A stretch of DNA of 51,320 nucleotides from Armatimonadota bacterium (GTDB taxonomy: Bacteria; Armatimonadota; Fimbriimonadia; Fimbriimonadales; GBS-DC), in the NCBI GenBank assembly GCA_023511915.1, contig JAIMAN010000014.1, forward strand, positions 1-51,320, in the 5' to 3' direction. Below the pieces are notes generated by a model. That model saw only the letters and a program-made list of their open reading frames with translations, had not been told where the DNA came from and did no database searches. Positions 41,315 through 49,233 of the stretch are shown here, piece after piece (the stretch's first letter is position 1; each line of letters starts with the position of its first letter). Made by a program: the position numbers and the translations under genes.

Positions 41315-42205
41315 ATGTCCGAGGTGCTGCTGACCGTGCAGATTGTGAACTGGAACGCGCGGGAGCCGTTGCGGGCGGCGCTGCGCTCGATTCTGGCGCA
41401 TCCCCCGCGGTTCCCCTACGAAATCGTCGTGCTGGACAACGCCTCCAGCGACGGCAGCGTGCAGATGCTCGAAAAAGAGTTCCCCGAAGTGCGCCTGCTG
41501 GTCAGCGAGCAGAACTTGGGCTTTTCACGGGGGCACAATCTGGCAGCGCGCGCCGCGCAGGGCAAGTACCTGTTCATCCTGAACCCCGACACGGAGGTGC
41601 TGCCGCCCGCGCTGGAGCTGCTGGTAGACTACGCCGAGCAGCACCCCGAAGTCGCCATCATCGGTCCGAAGATTCTGAACCCCGACGGCAGCCTGCAATA
41701 CTCCTGTCGGCGGTTCCCGAACCCGACCGCCGCGCTGTTTCGCAACACGCCGCTGGGCAAACTGTTCCCCAACAACCCCTACACGCGCGAGTACCTTATG
41801 ACCGACTGGGATCATAACTCCATTCGCGAGGTGGACTGGGTGTCGGGCGCGGCGCTGTTTATCCGACGCGCGGTCTACGAGCAACTCGGCGGGTTCGACG
41901 AGCGGTTTTTCATGTATTGCGAGGACACCGACCTGTGCTACCGCGCGTGGCAGGCAGGCTACACGGTGGTCTACTACCCTGAGCCGAAGATTGTGCATGC
42001 GATTGGGCGCAGCACCGACCTCGTGGCGAACAAGATGATTATCACCTTTCACAAGAGTATGTACCTGTTCTACAAAAAGCACTACGCGCGGAAGACTTTT
42101 CTGCTGCTGCGCCCGCTGGTTCCTGTGGCGTTGGCGTTGCGGGCGTCGCTGTTTCTGCTGAAAAACTACTGGGACGCGCTGCGGCGGCGGGTGGGAAGGC
42201 GGTAG
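41315..42205 (+). CDS. Glycosyltransferase family 2 (rhamnosyltransferase-like)
   Basis: 296 residues. GT-A motifs are IVNWNAREPLRAAL, YEIVVLDNASSDGSVQMLEK, LLVSEQNLGFSRGHN, the DXD-type YLFILNPDTEVLPP, and the acceptor-side VDWVSGAALFIRRAVYEQLG with GGFDERFFMYCEDTDLCYRA. This is the WcaE/RfbN-like subgroup that adds sugars to surface polysaccharides. The C-terminus has hydrophobic helices (LVPVALALRASLFLL) that may associate with the membrane. It is divergent from the nuclease-like gene and convergent with anmK (16 bases between stops). Confidence 0.92.
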   Translation: MSEVLLTVQIVNWNAREPLRAALRSILAHPPRFPYEIVVLDNASSDGSVQMLEKEFPEVRLLVSEQNLGFSRGHNLAARAAQGKYLFILNPDTEVLPPALELLVDYAEQHPEVAIIGPKILNPDGSLQYSCRRFPNPTAALFRNTPLGKLFPNNPYTREYLMTDWDHNSIREVDWVSGAALFIRRAVYEQLGGFDERFFMYCEDTDLCYRAWQAGYTVVYYPEPKIVHAIGRSTDLVANKMIITFHKSMYLFYKKHYARKTFLLLRPLVPVALALRASLFLLKNYWDALRRRVGRR

Positions 42206-42221
42206 AGGGCATCTACCTGCG

Positions 42222-43409
42222 CTACGGCAGCGCGAGTTTGCCCGCCAGCGTGGGTCGGCGCACGCCCGTCGTGCTTGGGTAGGTGGCGGGCAAGCCCTGC
42301 AGGAACCTGTCGGCAAGCACGGCGAAGGCAATCGCCTCCTTGAAGTCGGGGTCTACGCCATACGCAGCGGACGATTCCAGCGCGATGTTGGGTAGGTGTG
42401 CTGCCAGTCGGCGCATCAGGGCGCGGTTGTGCAGCCCCCCGCCAGAAACGATAACGCGCCGCACAGGGCAAGTGGGCATTACCCATCGCTGCAGCGCATC
42501 GGCAATTGTGGCGGCGGTCAACTCGGTGAGCGTGGCGACCAGCGTCGGCAGCGGCAGGTCGGGGAACTGCGCATGGATGGCGTCCAGCAGCGCGTGCCCG
42601 AAGACCTCGCGCCCTGTGGACTTGGGCGGCGGCTGCCCGAAGTACGGGTGCGCCAGTAGCCACGCCAGCAGCGGCGGGTGGACTGCGCCTGACTCAGCAA
42701 GCGCGCCGTCGCGGTCGTAGGTCTGCGCGCCGCCTGTGCCGTGCTGTACGGCGAGGTCAATCAGCGCGTTCGCAGGACCCGTGTCGAAGGCGCGGATGGC
42801 GTCGGGCGCGCCGCCTGCGGGCAGTACGGTCAGGTTCGCCATCCCGCCGAGATTCAGCGCGGCGCGCGGTTCCGTGTCGCTGCGCAGCAGCAGCCAGTCC
42901 ACGAGGGGCACGAGCGGCGCGCCCTGCCCGCCGTGTGCCATATCGCGCGTGCGGAAGTCGGCGACCACAGGCACGCCCACCCGTGCCGCGATGACATCGG
43001 GCTGTCCAATCTGCAGCGTGTTCGGTGTCGGCGTCCCCAGCACCTGCGCGTCGGGCGCGTGCCACACGGTCTGCCCGTGCGAGCCGATGAAGTCCACGCG
43101 CGGGGGCGCGGCTTTTTGAATCACCGCCTGTGATGCCTGCGCGAAGCGTTCGCCCAAGTAGGCGTCCCACGCGCACAGGTCAGCGAGGCTGCCCGACTCG
43201 ATGAGGCGCAGCAGTCCCGCGCGTTCGTCGGGCGTGTAGGGCTGGTAGTGCGTCGCCAGCGTCTGGATGCGAATCGCGTCGCCTGCGCCTTCGATGCACA
43301 CCAGCGCGGCGTCGATACCGTCCAGCGAAGTGCCCGCCATCAGCCCGACGGCGTAGCGCGGCGCAGCGGGGCTAATTCGCGGGAACCTCTCGGCGGCGGC
43401 GGCAGTCAT
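42222..43409 (-). CDS. anmK: Anhydro-N-acetylmuramic acid kinase
   Basis: 395 residues from the ATG at 43409 (MTAAAAERFPRISPAAPRYA). The signature YAVGLMAGTSLDGIDAALV, DFIGSHGQTVWH, LQIGQPDVIAARVGVPVVAD, LVPLVDWLLL, LNLGGMANLTVLP, AFDTGPANALID and VSGGGLHNRALMRRLA all match AnmK. It phosphorylates 1,6-anhydroMurNAc released from peptidoglycan turnover, giving MurNAc-6-phosphate. The length is a little over the E. coli enzyme (369). The upstream frame to 43538 is not protein-like, so the 135 bases there are treated as leader. Confidence 0.95.
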   Translation of the reverse strand: MTAAAAERFPRISPAAPRYAVGLMAGTSLDGIDAALVCIEGAGDAIRIQTLATHYQPYTPDERAGLLRLIESGSLADLCAWDAYLGERFAQASQAVIQKAAPPRVDFIGSHGQTVWHAPDAQVLGTPTPNTLQIGQPDVIAARVGVPVVADFRTRDMAHGGQGAPLVPLVDWLLLRSDTEPRAALNLGGMANLTVLPAGGAPDAIRAFDTGPANALIDLAVQHGTGGAQTYDRDGALAESGAVHPPLLAWLLAHPYFGQPPPKSTGREVFGHALLDAIHAQFPDLPLPTLVATLTELTAATIADALQRWVMPTCPVRRVIVSGGGLHNRALMRRLAAHLPNIALESSAAYGVDPDFKEAIAFAVLADRFLQGLPATYPSTTGVRRPTLAGKLALP

Positions 43410-43438
43410 AAGCGGTGCAACCCTACGCAGTAACTCGG

Positions 43439-43549
43439 CAGGAGGCGCGGGCGGGGTATCCGCGCCTCCTGTGTGTGGTGGGGTTGGTGAGGAAAAGACG
43501 CCCGGAAAGGAGCCAAACACGCGCTTGTTCCTCGCCAACCTCCATTATA
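43439..43549 (-). promoter_or_regulatory. Promoter and structured 5' leader of anmK
   Basis: TATAAT lies at 43549-43544 on the minus strand. The RNA would start inside a 13-bp stem (43528-43540 with 43482-43494, one G-T pair) enclosing about 33 bases. A second perfect 12-bp stem (43460-43471 with 43439-43450) has a nine-base loop. The ATG is 30 bases further on. This could be a regulatory leader, or the stems could end transcripts from the upstream carboxypeptidase gene. It matches no riboswitch class I recognise. Confidence 0.45.
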
Positions 43550-43555
43550 CCCCAC

Positions 43556-45064
43556 TTACAGCCCATACAGCGGGGCGAACTTGCGCTGGAAGTAGTTTAG
43601 CAGCGGCTCCGCGCTGGGCGGCGCGCCCGTGATGCGCTCGATGAGTTCCTTCGCGGGGTAGCGCTGCCCCTGACGGTGTACCTTCTCGCGCAGCCACTCC
43701 AGCAACGGCGCGAACTCGCCCTTGCGGAACTGCGCCTGTAGGTCGCCCAAGTCGCGTTCCGCCGCCTCAAACAACTGCGCCGCGTACAAATTCCCCAGCG
43801 TGTAGGTCGGGAAGTAGCCAATCATCCCACCTGACCAGTGGACATCCTGCAGCACGCCCTCGGCGTCGTTGGGCGGCTCGAAGCCCATGTACGCCTTGAA
43901 CTTCTCGTTCCACGCGCTGGGCAGGTCGGCGACTTGCAACTCGCCGCGCAGCAACGCCAACTCCAACTCGAAGCGCAGCAGAATGTGCAGGTTGTAGGTC
44001 ACCTCGTCGGCTTCCACGCGAATGGTGGAGGGCTGCACGGCGTTGACAGCGAACACGAAGTCGTCCAGCGGCACATCGCGCAGCGCATCGAAATGCTCTT
44101 GGGCGATGGGGTAGAAGTATTCCCAGAAGGCGCGGCTGCGCCCGACGAAGTTCTCCCACATGCGCGACTGCGATTCGTGCATGCCCAGCGAGGCGGACGC
44201 GCCCATCGGTGTGCCCCAATGCTCTTCGGGCAGCCCCATCTCGTACAGCGCGTGCCCCAGTTCGTGAATCGTGCCGAACAGCGACGGATTCAGGAAGTCC
44301 TCGTAGTAGCGCGTGGTGATGCGCACATCGCCAGGCGAGAGGCGCGTTGCAAACGGGTGGACTGTCGGGTCTAATCGCCCGCGTTGCCAGTCGAAGCCGA
44401 TGCGCTCGGCGATTAGGCGGCAGAAGCGTTCCTGCGCCTCGCGCGGGTAGTGGCGGCGCAGGATGCTCGTGTCGGGCTGGCGCGGGGCGTTCTGGAGTTG
44501 CGCGACCAGTTCGGGCGTGTGGCGGCGCAACGGCTCGAACAGCCGCTCCACCTCCTGCGCGGTCATGCCCTGCTCGTACTCGTCGAGCAGCGCGTCGTAG
44601 GGTTCCCGCTCGTAGCCCAGTCGCTCGGCAATCTCGCGCACGAGGCTCACGATCTTCTCCAAGTGCGGCTGGAACAGGCGGAAGTCCGACTCCTCGCGCG
44701 CCTCTTCCCAGACCTTCTCGGCGAGGCTGGTGACGCGCGTGAACTCCATCACCAGCTCGGTGGGCAACTTGGTGAGTTTGTCGTACTCGCGTCGCCACTG
44801 GCGGATGTTTACGGCGGGCACGCTGTCGGGCGGCTGGGTCAGCTCGCTCTGCTCCAGTTGGCTCAGCCACTCGCCGATGCGCGGGTCGGTCGCCCGCTGG
44901 TGGATCATCCCCGACAGCATCGCGAGTTGGTTCGCGCGGTGCGGGGCGGCTTTCGGGGGCATCGTCACGCGCTGATCCCAGCCCAGCACGCCTGCGATTG
45001 ACCCCAGCATCGCGGTCTCTTTCTGCCAGCTCTCCAGATTCTGATAAATCGCACGGGCGTCCAT
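43556..45064 (-). CDS. M32-family metallocarboxypeptidase (thermostable carboxypeptidase Taq-like)
   Basis: 502 residues from ATG 45064 (MDARAIYQNLESWQKETAML). The zinc motif is SLFGTIHELGHALYEMG (HExxH), with the downstream Glu in GMHESQSRMWENFVGRS. Other family signatures are LGWDQRVTMPPKAAPHR, DVRITTRYYEDFLNPSL and HWSGGMIGYFPTYTLGNLYA. The length (about 500) is standard. It removes C-terminal residues from peptides in the cytoplasm. TATAAT lies 9 bases before the ATG and there is no Shine-Dalgarno. Confidence 0.95.
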   Translation of the reverse strand: MDARAIYQNLESWQKETAMLGSIAGVLGWDQRVTMPPKAAPHRANQLAMLSGMIHQRATDPRIGEWLSQLEQSELTQPPDSVPAVNIRQWRREYDKLTKLPTELVMEFTRVTSLAEKVWEEAREESDFRLFQPHLEKIVSLVREIAERLGYEREPYDALLDEYEQGMTAQEVERLFEPLRRHTPELVAQLQNAPRQPDTSILRRHYPREAQERFCRLIAERIGFDWQRGRLDPTVHPFATRLSPGDVRITTRYYEDFLNPSLFGTIHELGHALYEMGLPEEHWGTPMGASASLGMHESQSRMWENFVGRSRAFWEYFYPIAQEHFDALRDVPLDDFVFAVNAVQPSTIRVEADEVTYNLHILLRFELELALLRGELQVADLPSAWNEKFKAYMGFEPPNDAEGVLQDVHWSGGMIGYFPTYTLGNLYAAQLFEAAERDLGDLQAQFRKGEFAPLLEWLREKVHRQGQRYPAKELIERITGAPPSAEPLLNYFQRKFAPLYGL

Positions 45065-45073
45065 AGCGGGGGG

Positions 45074-45079
45074 ATTATA
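45074..45079 (-). promoter_or_regulatory. -10 hexamer TATAAT, 9 bases before the carboxypeptidase ATG
   Basis: Minus strand GAGGTATAATCCCCCCGCT then ATG at 45064. The GC-rich gap holds no Shine-Dalgarno. Confidence 0.55.
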
Positions 45080-45112
45080 CCTCTGGCGCGAAAGTTGCTG
45101 CAGGCAGTGGGT

Positions 45113-45415
45113 ATGCGCCACAAGGAGACTTGGGGACTGTGCCTGCTGGTGATTGCCGACGCTTTGAGTACCTACTGGCTCATCACGCGGGGCTACGCGA
45201 CCGAGTTCAACCCGCTGATGAACTGGCTGATTCAGCTCAGTTGGGGTGCGTTTTTTGGGGTCAAGTTCGCCGTGTTGGCGATGGCGGTGGGGCTTGCGGA
45301 GTGGTATCGGCGGCGCAATCCGCAGTTTGTACGCCGATGGCTGCGTGCAGGCGCGCTGGCGTACCTGACGCTGTGGGTGGTCGGCGCGGCGGTGAGTAGC
45401 TTGGTGGGGTGGTGA
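45113..45415 (+). CDS. DUF5658-like small membrane protein
   Basis: 100 residues from ATG 45113 (MRHKETWGLCLLVIADALST). Three membrane segments: LCLLVIADALSTYWLIT, WGAFFGVKFAVLAMAVGL and GALAYLTLWVVGAAVSSLV. The ADALSTYWLITRGYATEFNP and NPLMNWLIQLSWGAFFGVKF pattern matches DUF5658-type proteins (DxxxTxxxxxxGxxxExNP). Function unknown. An in-frame start at 45095 is less likely. Confidence 0.75.
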   Translation: MRHKETWGLCLLVIADALSTYWLITRGYATEFNPLMNWLIQLSWGAFFGVKFAVLAMAVGLAEWYRRRNPQFVRRWLRAGALAYLTLWVVGAAVSSLVGW

Positions 45416-45437
45416 AGGAGACACTTATAGGACAATA

Positions 45438-45465
45438 CCCCCTCACGCTCAACGAGGCGAGGGGG
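45438..45465. terminator. Hairpin between convergent genes
   Basis: CCCCCTC (45438-45444) pairs with GAGGGGG (45459-45465); the loop holds a smaller CTC/GAG stem. It lies 22 bases after the membrane protein stop and before the PEP-CTERM gene end. No T-tract. Confidence 0.5.
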
Positions 45466-45503
45466 CTACACGAATTGTCGTACAAGCCGTCTTACGGTCG
45501 GCG

Positions 45504-46226
45504 TCATGCGCGTAGAAGCCCGATTAGTCCCACGCTAAGCGTGAGCAGGCTCGCAGGCTCAGGCACAGTGTCCAGCAGGAACCCCTCGAAGCGGTTCGTC
45601 GCGGCGTTGTACCCTGCGCCGACGATGTACCGTCCGTCAGGCGAGACGCCATAGGCAGCCTCCAGGAAGGAGCCGTCGCCCAGCAGGCGTGCGTAGACGC
45701 GGTTGAGGTCTTCCATCCCGACGCCCGCCGCCCATCGGAAGGCGCGCGCACGCCCTGCACTGTCCGCTGCAGAGCCAACGATGACCGCGCCGTTCGCCGA
45801 GACGCTATACGCTGCGCTCGGCGCGCCGCCCAGCGTGCCCAGTAGGGTCAGGCTGCCGTCCGCTCCCCACTTAGCCGCACGCCACATACCTGTTGTATCC
45901 TCCGTCCAACCGACAAGGATGCTGCCGTCTGCCGAGACCGCCAGCGATTGGCTGTTCGCGCCGCGCGTCGCAAGCGGGGCTGTGCCGCCCGTGCGCGTCC
46001 AGCGAAACGCACGCCACTCGCCCCCAACGCCCTCGTCGTCAGTTGTTGCCTGATCGTAGCCCACAACCACCGCGCCGTCCGCCGCGACGCCCTGCGCATA
46101 ACTCCGCGCGCCGTTCGGGAGCGTTCCCAGCCAAGTGATCGAGGGCTGCTACGCCCATGCGCCGCCCGTCAGCGACGCCGCTACACTCACGCTCGCCAGA
46201 GCCTGAAACACCGTTCCGAGTCGCAT
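45504..46226 (-). pseudogene. PEP-CTERM protein with HAF repeats, interrupted by an in-frame TAG after the signal peptide
   Basis: From ATG 46226 (good GAGGAGG site) the frame reads MRLGTVFQALASVSVAASLT then GGAWA. This is a signal peptide with an AxA cleavage site, followed directly by TAG at 46151-46149. The same frame continues QPSITWLGTLPNGARSYAQG and then HAF-type repeats (SLAVSADGSILVGWTEDTTG, SVSANGAVIVGSAADSAGRA, GVSPDGRYIVGAGYNAATN). It ends in a PEP-CTERM sorting signal, VPEPASLLTLSVGLIGLLRA. CAG to TAG is the simplest change. TAG is a normal stop elsewhere in this window, so recoding is unlikely. The protein would be exported and anchored by exosortase. Confidence 0.75.
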
Positions 46227-46323
46227 GGCGAATGCCTCCTCTCGTATGCCGCTATTCCAGCGGGCGTGAGAAGTATACCACTTGCGCGGGCGCAATGCAC
46301 AGGTCAACTGATGCGCCTATCGC

Positions 46324-47598
46324 CTACCGCTTCATATTGACCACATCCGCCAGCAGTTCGTCCACGACGGACACAATCCGCGTGTTCGCTTGGAAGCCGC
46401 GCTGGGTCACGATCATATCGGCGAACTCGCCTCCAAGGTCCACATTGGACTGCTCCAGGTAGCCCGCGTTGATTTCCCCCAGCCCGCCTGTGGTGGGCGC
46501 GCCGATTTGGGGCAGCCCCGAGTTGTCCGTGACGCGCCACATGTTGTTGCCCAGTCGGAACAGCCCCGCAGGGTTGGCGAACAGGCTCAGCGCGATGCGT
46601 CCCATCGGGCGCGACAGCCCGTTCGAAAAGACGCCCTGAATCGTGCCGTCGATGCCAATCGTGAACTCCTGCAGCGTGCCTGGCGGGAAGCCGTCTTGGT
46701 AGACGGGCTGCACGATGCTCTCCGCTGCCAGCGAGGTCACTTGGCTCAGGTCTAAGTCCACGGTGAACGGCGGCGCGCCGTTGGTGGGGGTGATGGTGAT
46801 TTGCTGGGTCGTCGCGCCGACGAGTTCACCCTGCCCGTTGAAGTAGAGGCGAGTGTTCGTGCCGGTGGTGTAGTCGCCGACGGGCGTCCCGCCGATGGCG
46901 GCGCTCCAGTCCCATGAACTCACTGCGCCTGCGGGCGGTGTGCCCAGCGGCGGCGTCTGGCGGTTGGTGAAGGTAATGGTCACATCGTGCGACCCGCCCA
47001 GCGCGTCGTACACGCGCACAGTCGCCGCGTAGGTCTGCGTAGAGGGCGCGTTCGCGTTCAGGTTGCCCGTGTATTGCACGGTGGTCGTCTGACGCACCGC
47101 CGCTTGCGATCCAACAGGGAACTGCAGCACCGAATCGGCGGTAATCGCCTGATTGGTATCGATCAGCCCGCCAGCATCTGCCATCCAGCCCAGCACCTTC
47201 CAGCCCGTGCCGCGATGTACCAGAAAGCCCGACGAGTCGAGCCCGAACGAGCCGTCGCGCGAGTAATGCACATCGCGCCCGTTGGTCAGCATAAAATAGC
47301 CGTTGCCCTGAATCGCAAGGTCGGTCGAGCGCCCTGTCATCTCCAGCGCGCCTTGCAAGGTATGCACATCGATTGCGCCGACCTTGACGCCCAGCCCGAC
47401 CTGTATCGGGTTCACCCCGCCCAGCACATTGCTGGGACGGCTCGCGGCGCGAAAGGTCTGCGCCATCAAGTCCTGGAAATGCACCCGACTGCCCTTGTAG
47501 CCCGTGGTGTTGATATTCGCGATGTTGTTGCCGATGACATTCATCTTCGTCTGATGCGCCTTCAAACTGGCGACTCCCGAAAGCATGGCTTGCCACAT
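46324..47598 (-). CDS. flgE: Flagellar hook protein FlgE
   Basis: 424 residues. The N-terminal rod motif MNVIGNNIANINTTGYKGSR, the NGYFMLTNG-type segment, a FlgE D2-like middle (ATVRVYDALGGSHDVTITFT) and the C-terminal NVDLGGEFADMIVTQRGFQA with NTRIVSVVDELLADVVNMKR are all present. It polymerises into the hook. It lies 13 bases downstream of flgD in a fliK-flgD-flgE operon. A GAGG-type ribosome site precedes the start. Confidence 0.95.
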   Translation of the reverse strand: MWQAMLSGVASLKAHQTKMNVIGNNIANINTTGYKGSRVHFQDLMAQTFRAASRPSNVLGGVNPIQVGLGVKVGAIDVHTLQGALEMTGRSTDLAIQGNGYFMLTNGRDVHYSRDGSFGLDSSGFLVHRGTGWKVLGWMADAGGLIDTNQAITADSVLQFPVGSQAAVRQTTTVQYTGNLNANAPSTQTYAATVRVYDALGGSHDVTITFTNRQTPPLGTPPAGAVSSWDWSAAIGGTPVGDYTTGTNTRLYFNGQGELVGATTQQITITPTNGAPPFTVDLDLSQVTSLAAESIVQPVYQDGFPPGTLQEFTIGIDGTIQGVFSNGLSRPMGRIALSLFANPAGLFRLGNNMWRVTDNSGLPQIGAPTTGGLGEINAGYLEQSNVDLGGEFADMIVTQRGFQANTRIVSVVDELLADVVNMKR

Positions 47599-47611
47599 AG
47601 CGTTGACCTCC

Positions 47612-47983
47612 TTAGCGAATGGTACGGACGGTATCGATAGGCACGGTCTCGCCGTTGACGGTCAGCAGCACGCGCCCCGCGCGCATCTGCACCGACTCCA
47701 CCTTGCCCGTTAGCACTGTGCCTGTCGGTAGGGCGGCTTCCACTTCGCGCCCAATCAGCCCCGCCGCTTGGAAGGTGGTGAACATGTTGCCGATGCGCTC
47801 CATCTGCTGCGCGGTGTTCAGTTGCGCCATCTGCGCCAGAAAGTCGCGGTCTTTGACCGGATCCATCGGGTTCTGCGAAGTGAGTTCCACAATCAGCAGT
47901 CGCAGGAACTGGTAAGTGTCCATCGTGGTGCGCGAGTTGCCTGTGGGGGCGTTCGCGCCCGATTGTATCGCTCCGATTGTCAT
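47612..47983 (-). CDS. flgD: Flagellar hook assembly scaffold FlgD (short form)
   Basis: 123 residues from ATG 47983 with a GGAGG site. The conserved FlgD core is MDTYQFLRLLIVELTSQNPM, DPVKDRDFLAQMAQLNTAQQ. The C-terminus has only GLIGREVEAALPTGTVLTGK and VLLTVNGETVPIDTVRTI, so the Tudor/Ig-like domains of E. coli FlgD (231 residues) are largely absent. Short FlgD forms occur in other phyla. It caps the growing hook. Confidence 0.9.
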   Translation of the reverse strand: MTIGAIQSGANAPTGNSRTTMDTYQFLRLLIVELTSQNPMDPVKDRDFLAQMAQLNTAQQMERIGNMFTTFQAAGLIGREVEAALPTGTVLTGKVESVQMRAGRVLLTVNGETVPIDTVRTIR

Positions 47984-48011
47984 CGTCCAACCTCCGTCAT
48001 CTGAGTTGTGT

Positions 48012-49145
48012 TCACACCCAGACGCTCCATCGTCCGTCGTAGAGGAGGCTGTCCGTAGCCGTGGGGGTGCGTGTGGATATGGTTTGCGCCGCATAGCGTG
48101 TGTGTTGCTCGCGCGGCGCGTGGTGAAACTGGCTCTGTGCGCCCACATCGAAGTGGGTCAGGTGCAGCCCACGCGATTCGAGTTGCTCGCGCAGGTACTG
48201 CTGGGCTTGCTGCAACATCTGGCGGGTCAGGTCGCGCTCGGCGGTCAGCCACGCCTGCACCTCGCCCCCTGTGGCTTGGATGCGCAGTTCGACGACGCCC
48301 AGTTCGGGCGGGTCGAGGCGCACCGTGAGGCGGTTGCGTTCGCGCTCGTAGACCATGCGCTCGATGTGCTGCGCGACTTGCTCGGCGGCGTTCCAGTTCG
48401 GCTCGGCGACGGGCGCGGCGGCGTCTGTCGCGCTATGCGTTGTTTCGTGGGTCGGCGGGGGCGCATGCGGTGTGGGCGCGTGTGGGCGCGGCTCGTGCGC
48501 GGGCGCAGGCGTGGGCGACTCCTCGTGCGGGCGCAACGCCTCCGGGGGTGGCGCGAGGTCGTCGCGAAGCGGCGCGTCCTGCGCGGGGGCAGTGGACGGC
48601 GCGCCCAACGCCGAAGCGTCCGTCAACCCCGTTGTGGAGGGCGGTGGAGGAGGCGGCTCCACCTGACGGGCGGCTGCAGGCGGCGCGTTCCCCTCCACCG
48701 CGAGGAGGTTCTCAGGTGTCTCTGGTCGTGGCTCGGTCAAGGCGAAATCCCCCATCCCATCCCCAAGCGCGGGCGTAGGTTCTGGCGTTTCACACTGCGC
48801 TGTAGTCGGCTCTTGTAAGGCAAGCGCGCCTGCTAAGAGTTGAAGCGCATCTTCGCTCGGCGCAGGCTGCAGGCTCGGCTCAACCGCTCGGTCTGCAACT
48901 GCAGGCGTCTGCACGGGCAAAAGCGTCAGCAGCGGCAGCCCCAGCGTCGCCATCTGCGCCTGCAGCGCGTCGGCGTTAGGCGACACCGCCTCTTCGGAGA
49001 CGGGCAGGGCGTCTGCTGGCAGCATCGCCTCCAGCACGCCCGCGAAGTCTGTCCCCTCGCTCGGCGGGGCGGTTGCGACAGGCGCATCCCCCAAGTGCGC
49101 CTCTGGTGCAGCCCCGACCGTCCGCAGGTTCAATCCGACCATCAC
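48012..49145 (-). CDS. fliK: Flagellar hook-length control protein FliK
   Basis: 377 residues (GTG 49145 or ATG 49142). A long low-complexity Pro/Ala/Glu-rich N-terminal part (residues 20-260, for example PTPAPAHEPRPHAPTPHAPP) acts as the ruler region. The C-terminal Flg_hook domain has the hallmark RLTVRLDPPELGVVELRIQA, then GGEVQAWLTAERDLTRQMLQ and YLREQLESRGLHLTHFDV. FliK measures the hook and switches export specificity. First gene of fliK-flgD-flgE, 28 bases before flgD. Confidence 0.88.
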   Translation of the reverse strand: MMVGLNLRTVGAAPEAHLGDAPVATAPPSEGTDFAGVLEAMLPADALPVSEEAVSPNADALQAQMATLGLPLLTLLPVQTPAVADRAVEPSLQPAPSEDALQLLAGALALQEPTTAQCETPEPTPALGDGMGDFALTEPRPETPENLLAVEGNAPPAAARQVEPPPPPPSTTGLTDASALGAPSTAPAQDAPLRDDLAPPPEALRPHEESPTPAPAHEPRPHAPTPHAPPPTHETTHSATDAAAPVAEPNWNAAEQVAQHIERMVYERERNRLTVRLDPPELGVVELRIQATGGEVQAWLTAERDLTRQMLQQAQQYLREQLESRGLHLTHFDVGAQSQFHHAPREQHTRYAAQTISTRTPTATDSLLYDGRWSVWV

Positions 49146-49220
49146 CCCCGTATTATTGGCAGCGGGCGCGAATCTTTAGAGGCGCGGGGCACGCAACGGC
49201 AGGATTTGCCCCATAAGCGT

Positions 49221-49226
49221 CATAAT
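49221..49226 (+). promoter_or_regulatory. -10-like CATAAT, 7 bases before the D,D-carboxypeptidase ATG
   Basis: CATAATAGGGGCT then ATG at 49234; a 7-base gap as in the other leaderless-type sites. AGGGG might instead be a weak ribosome site. Confidence 0.35.
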
Positions 49227-49233
49227 AGGGGCT

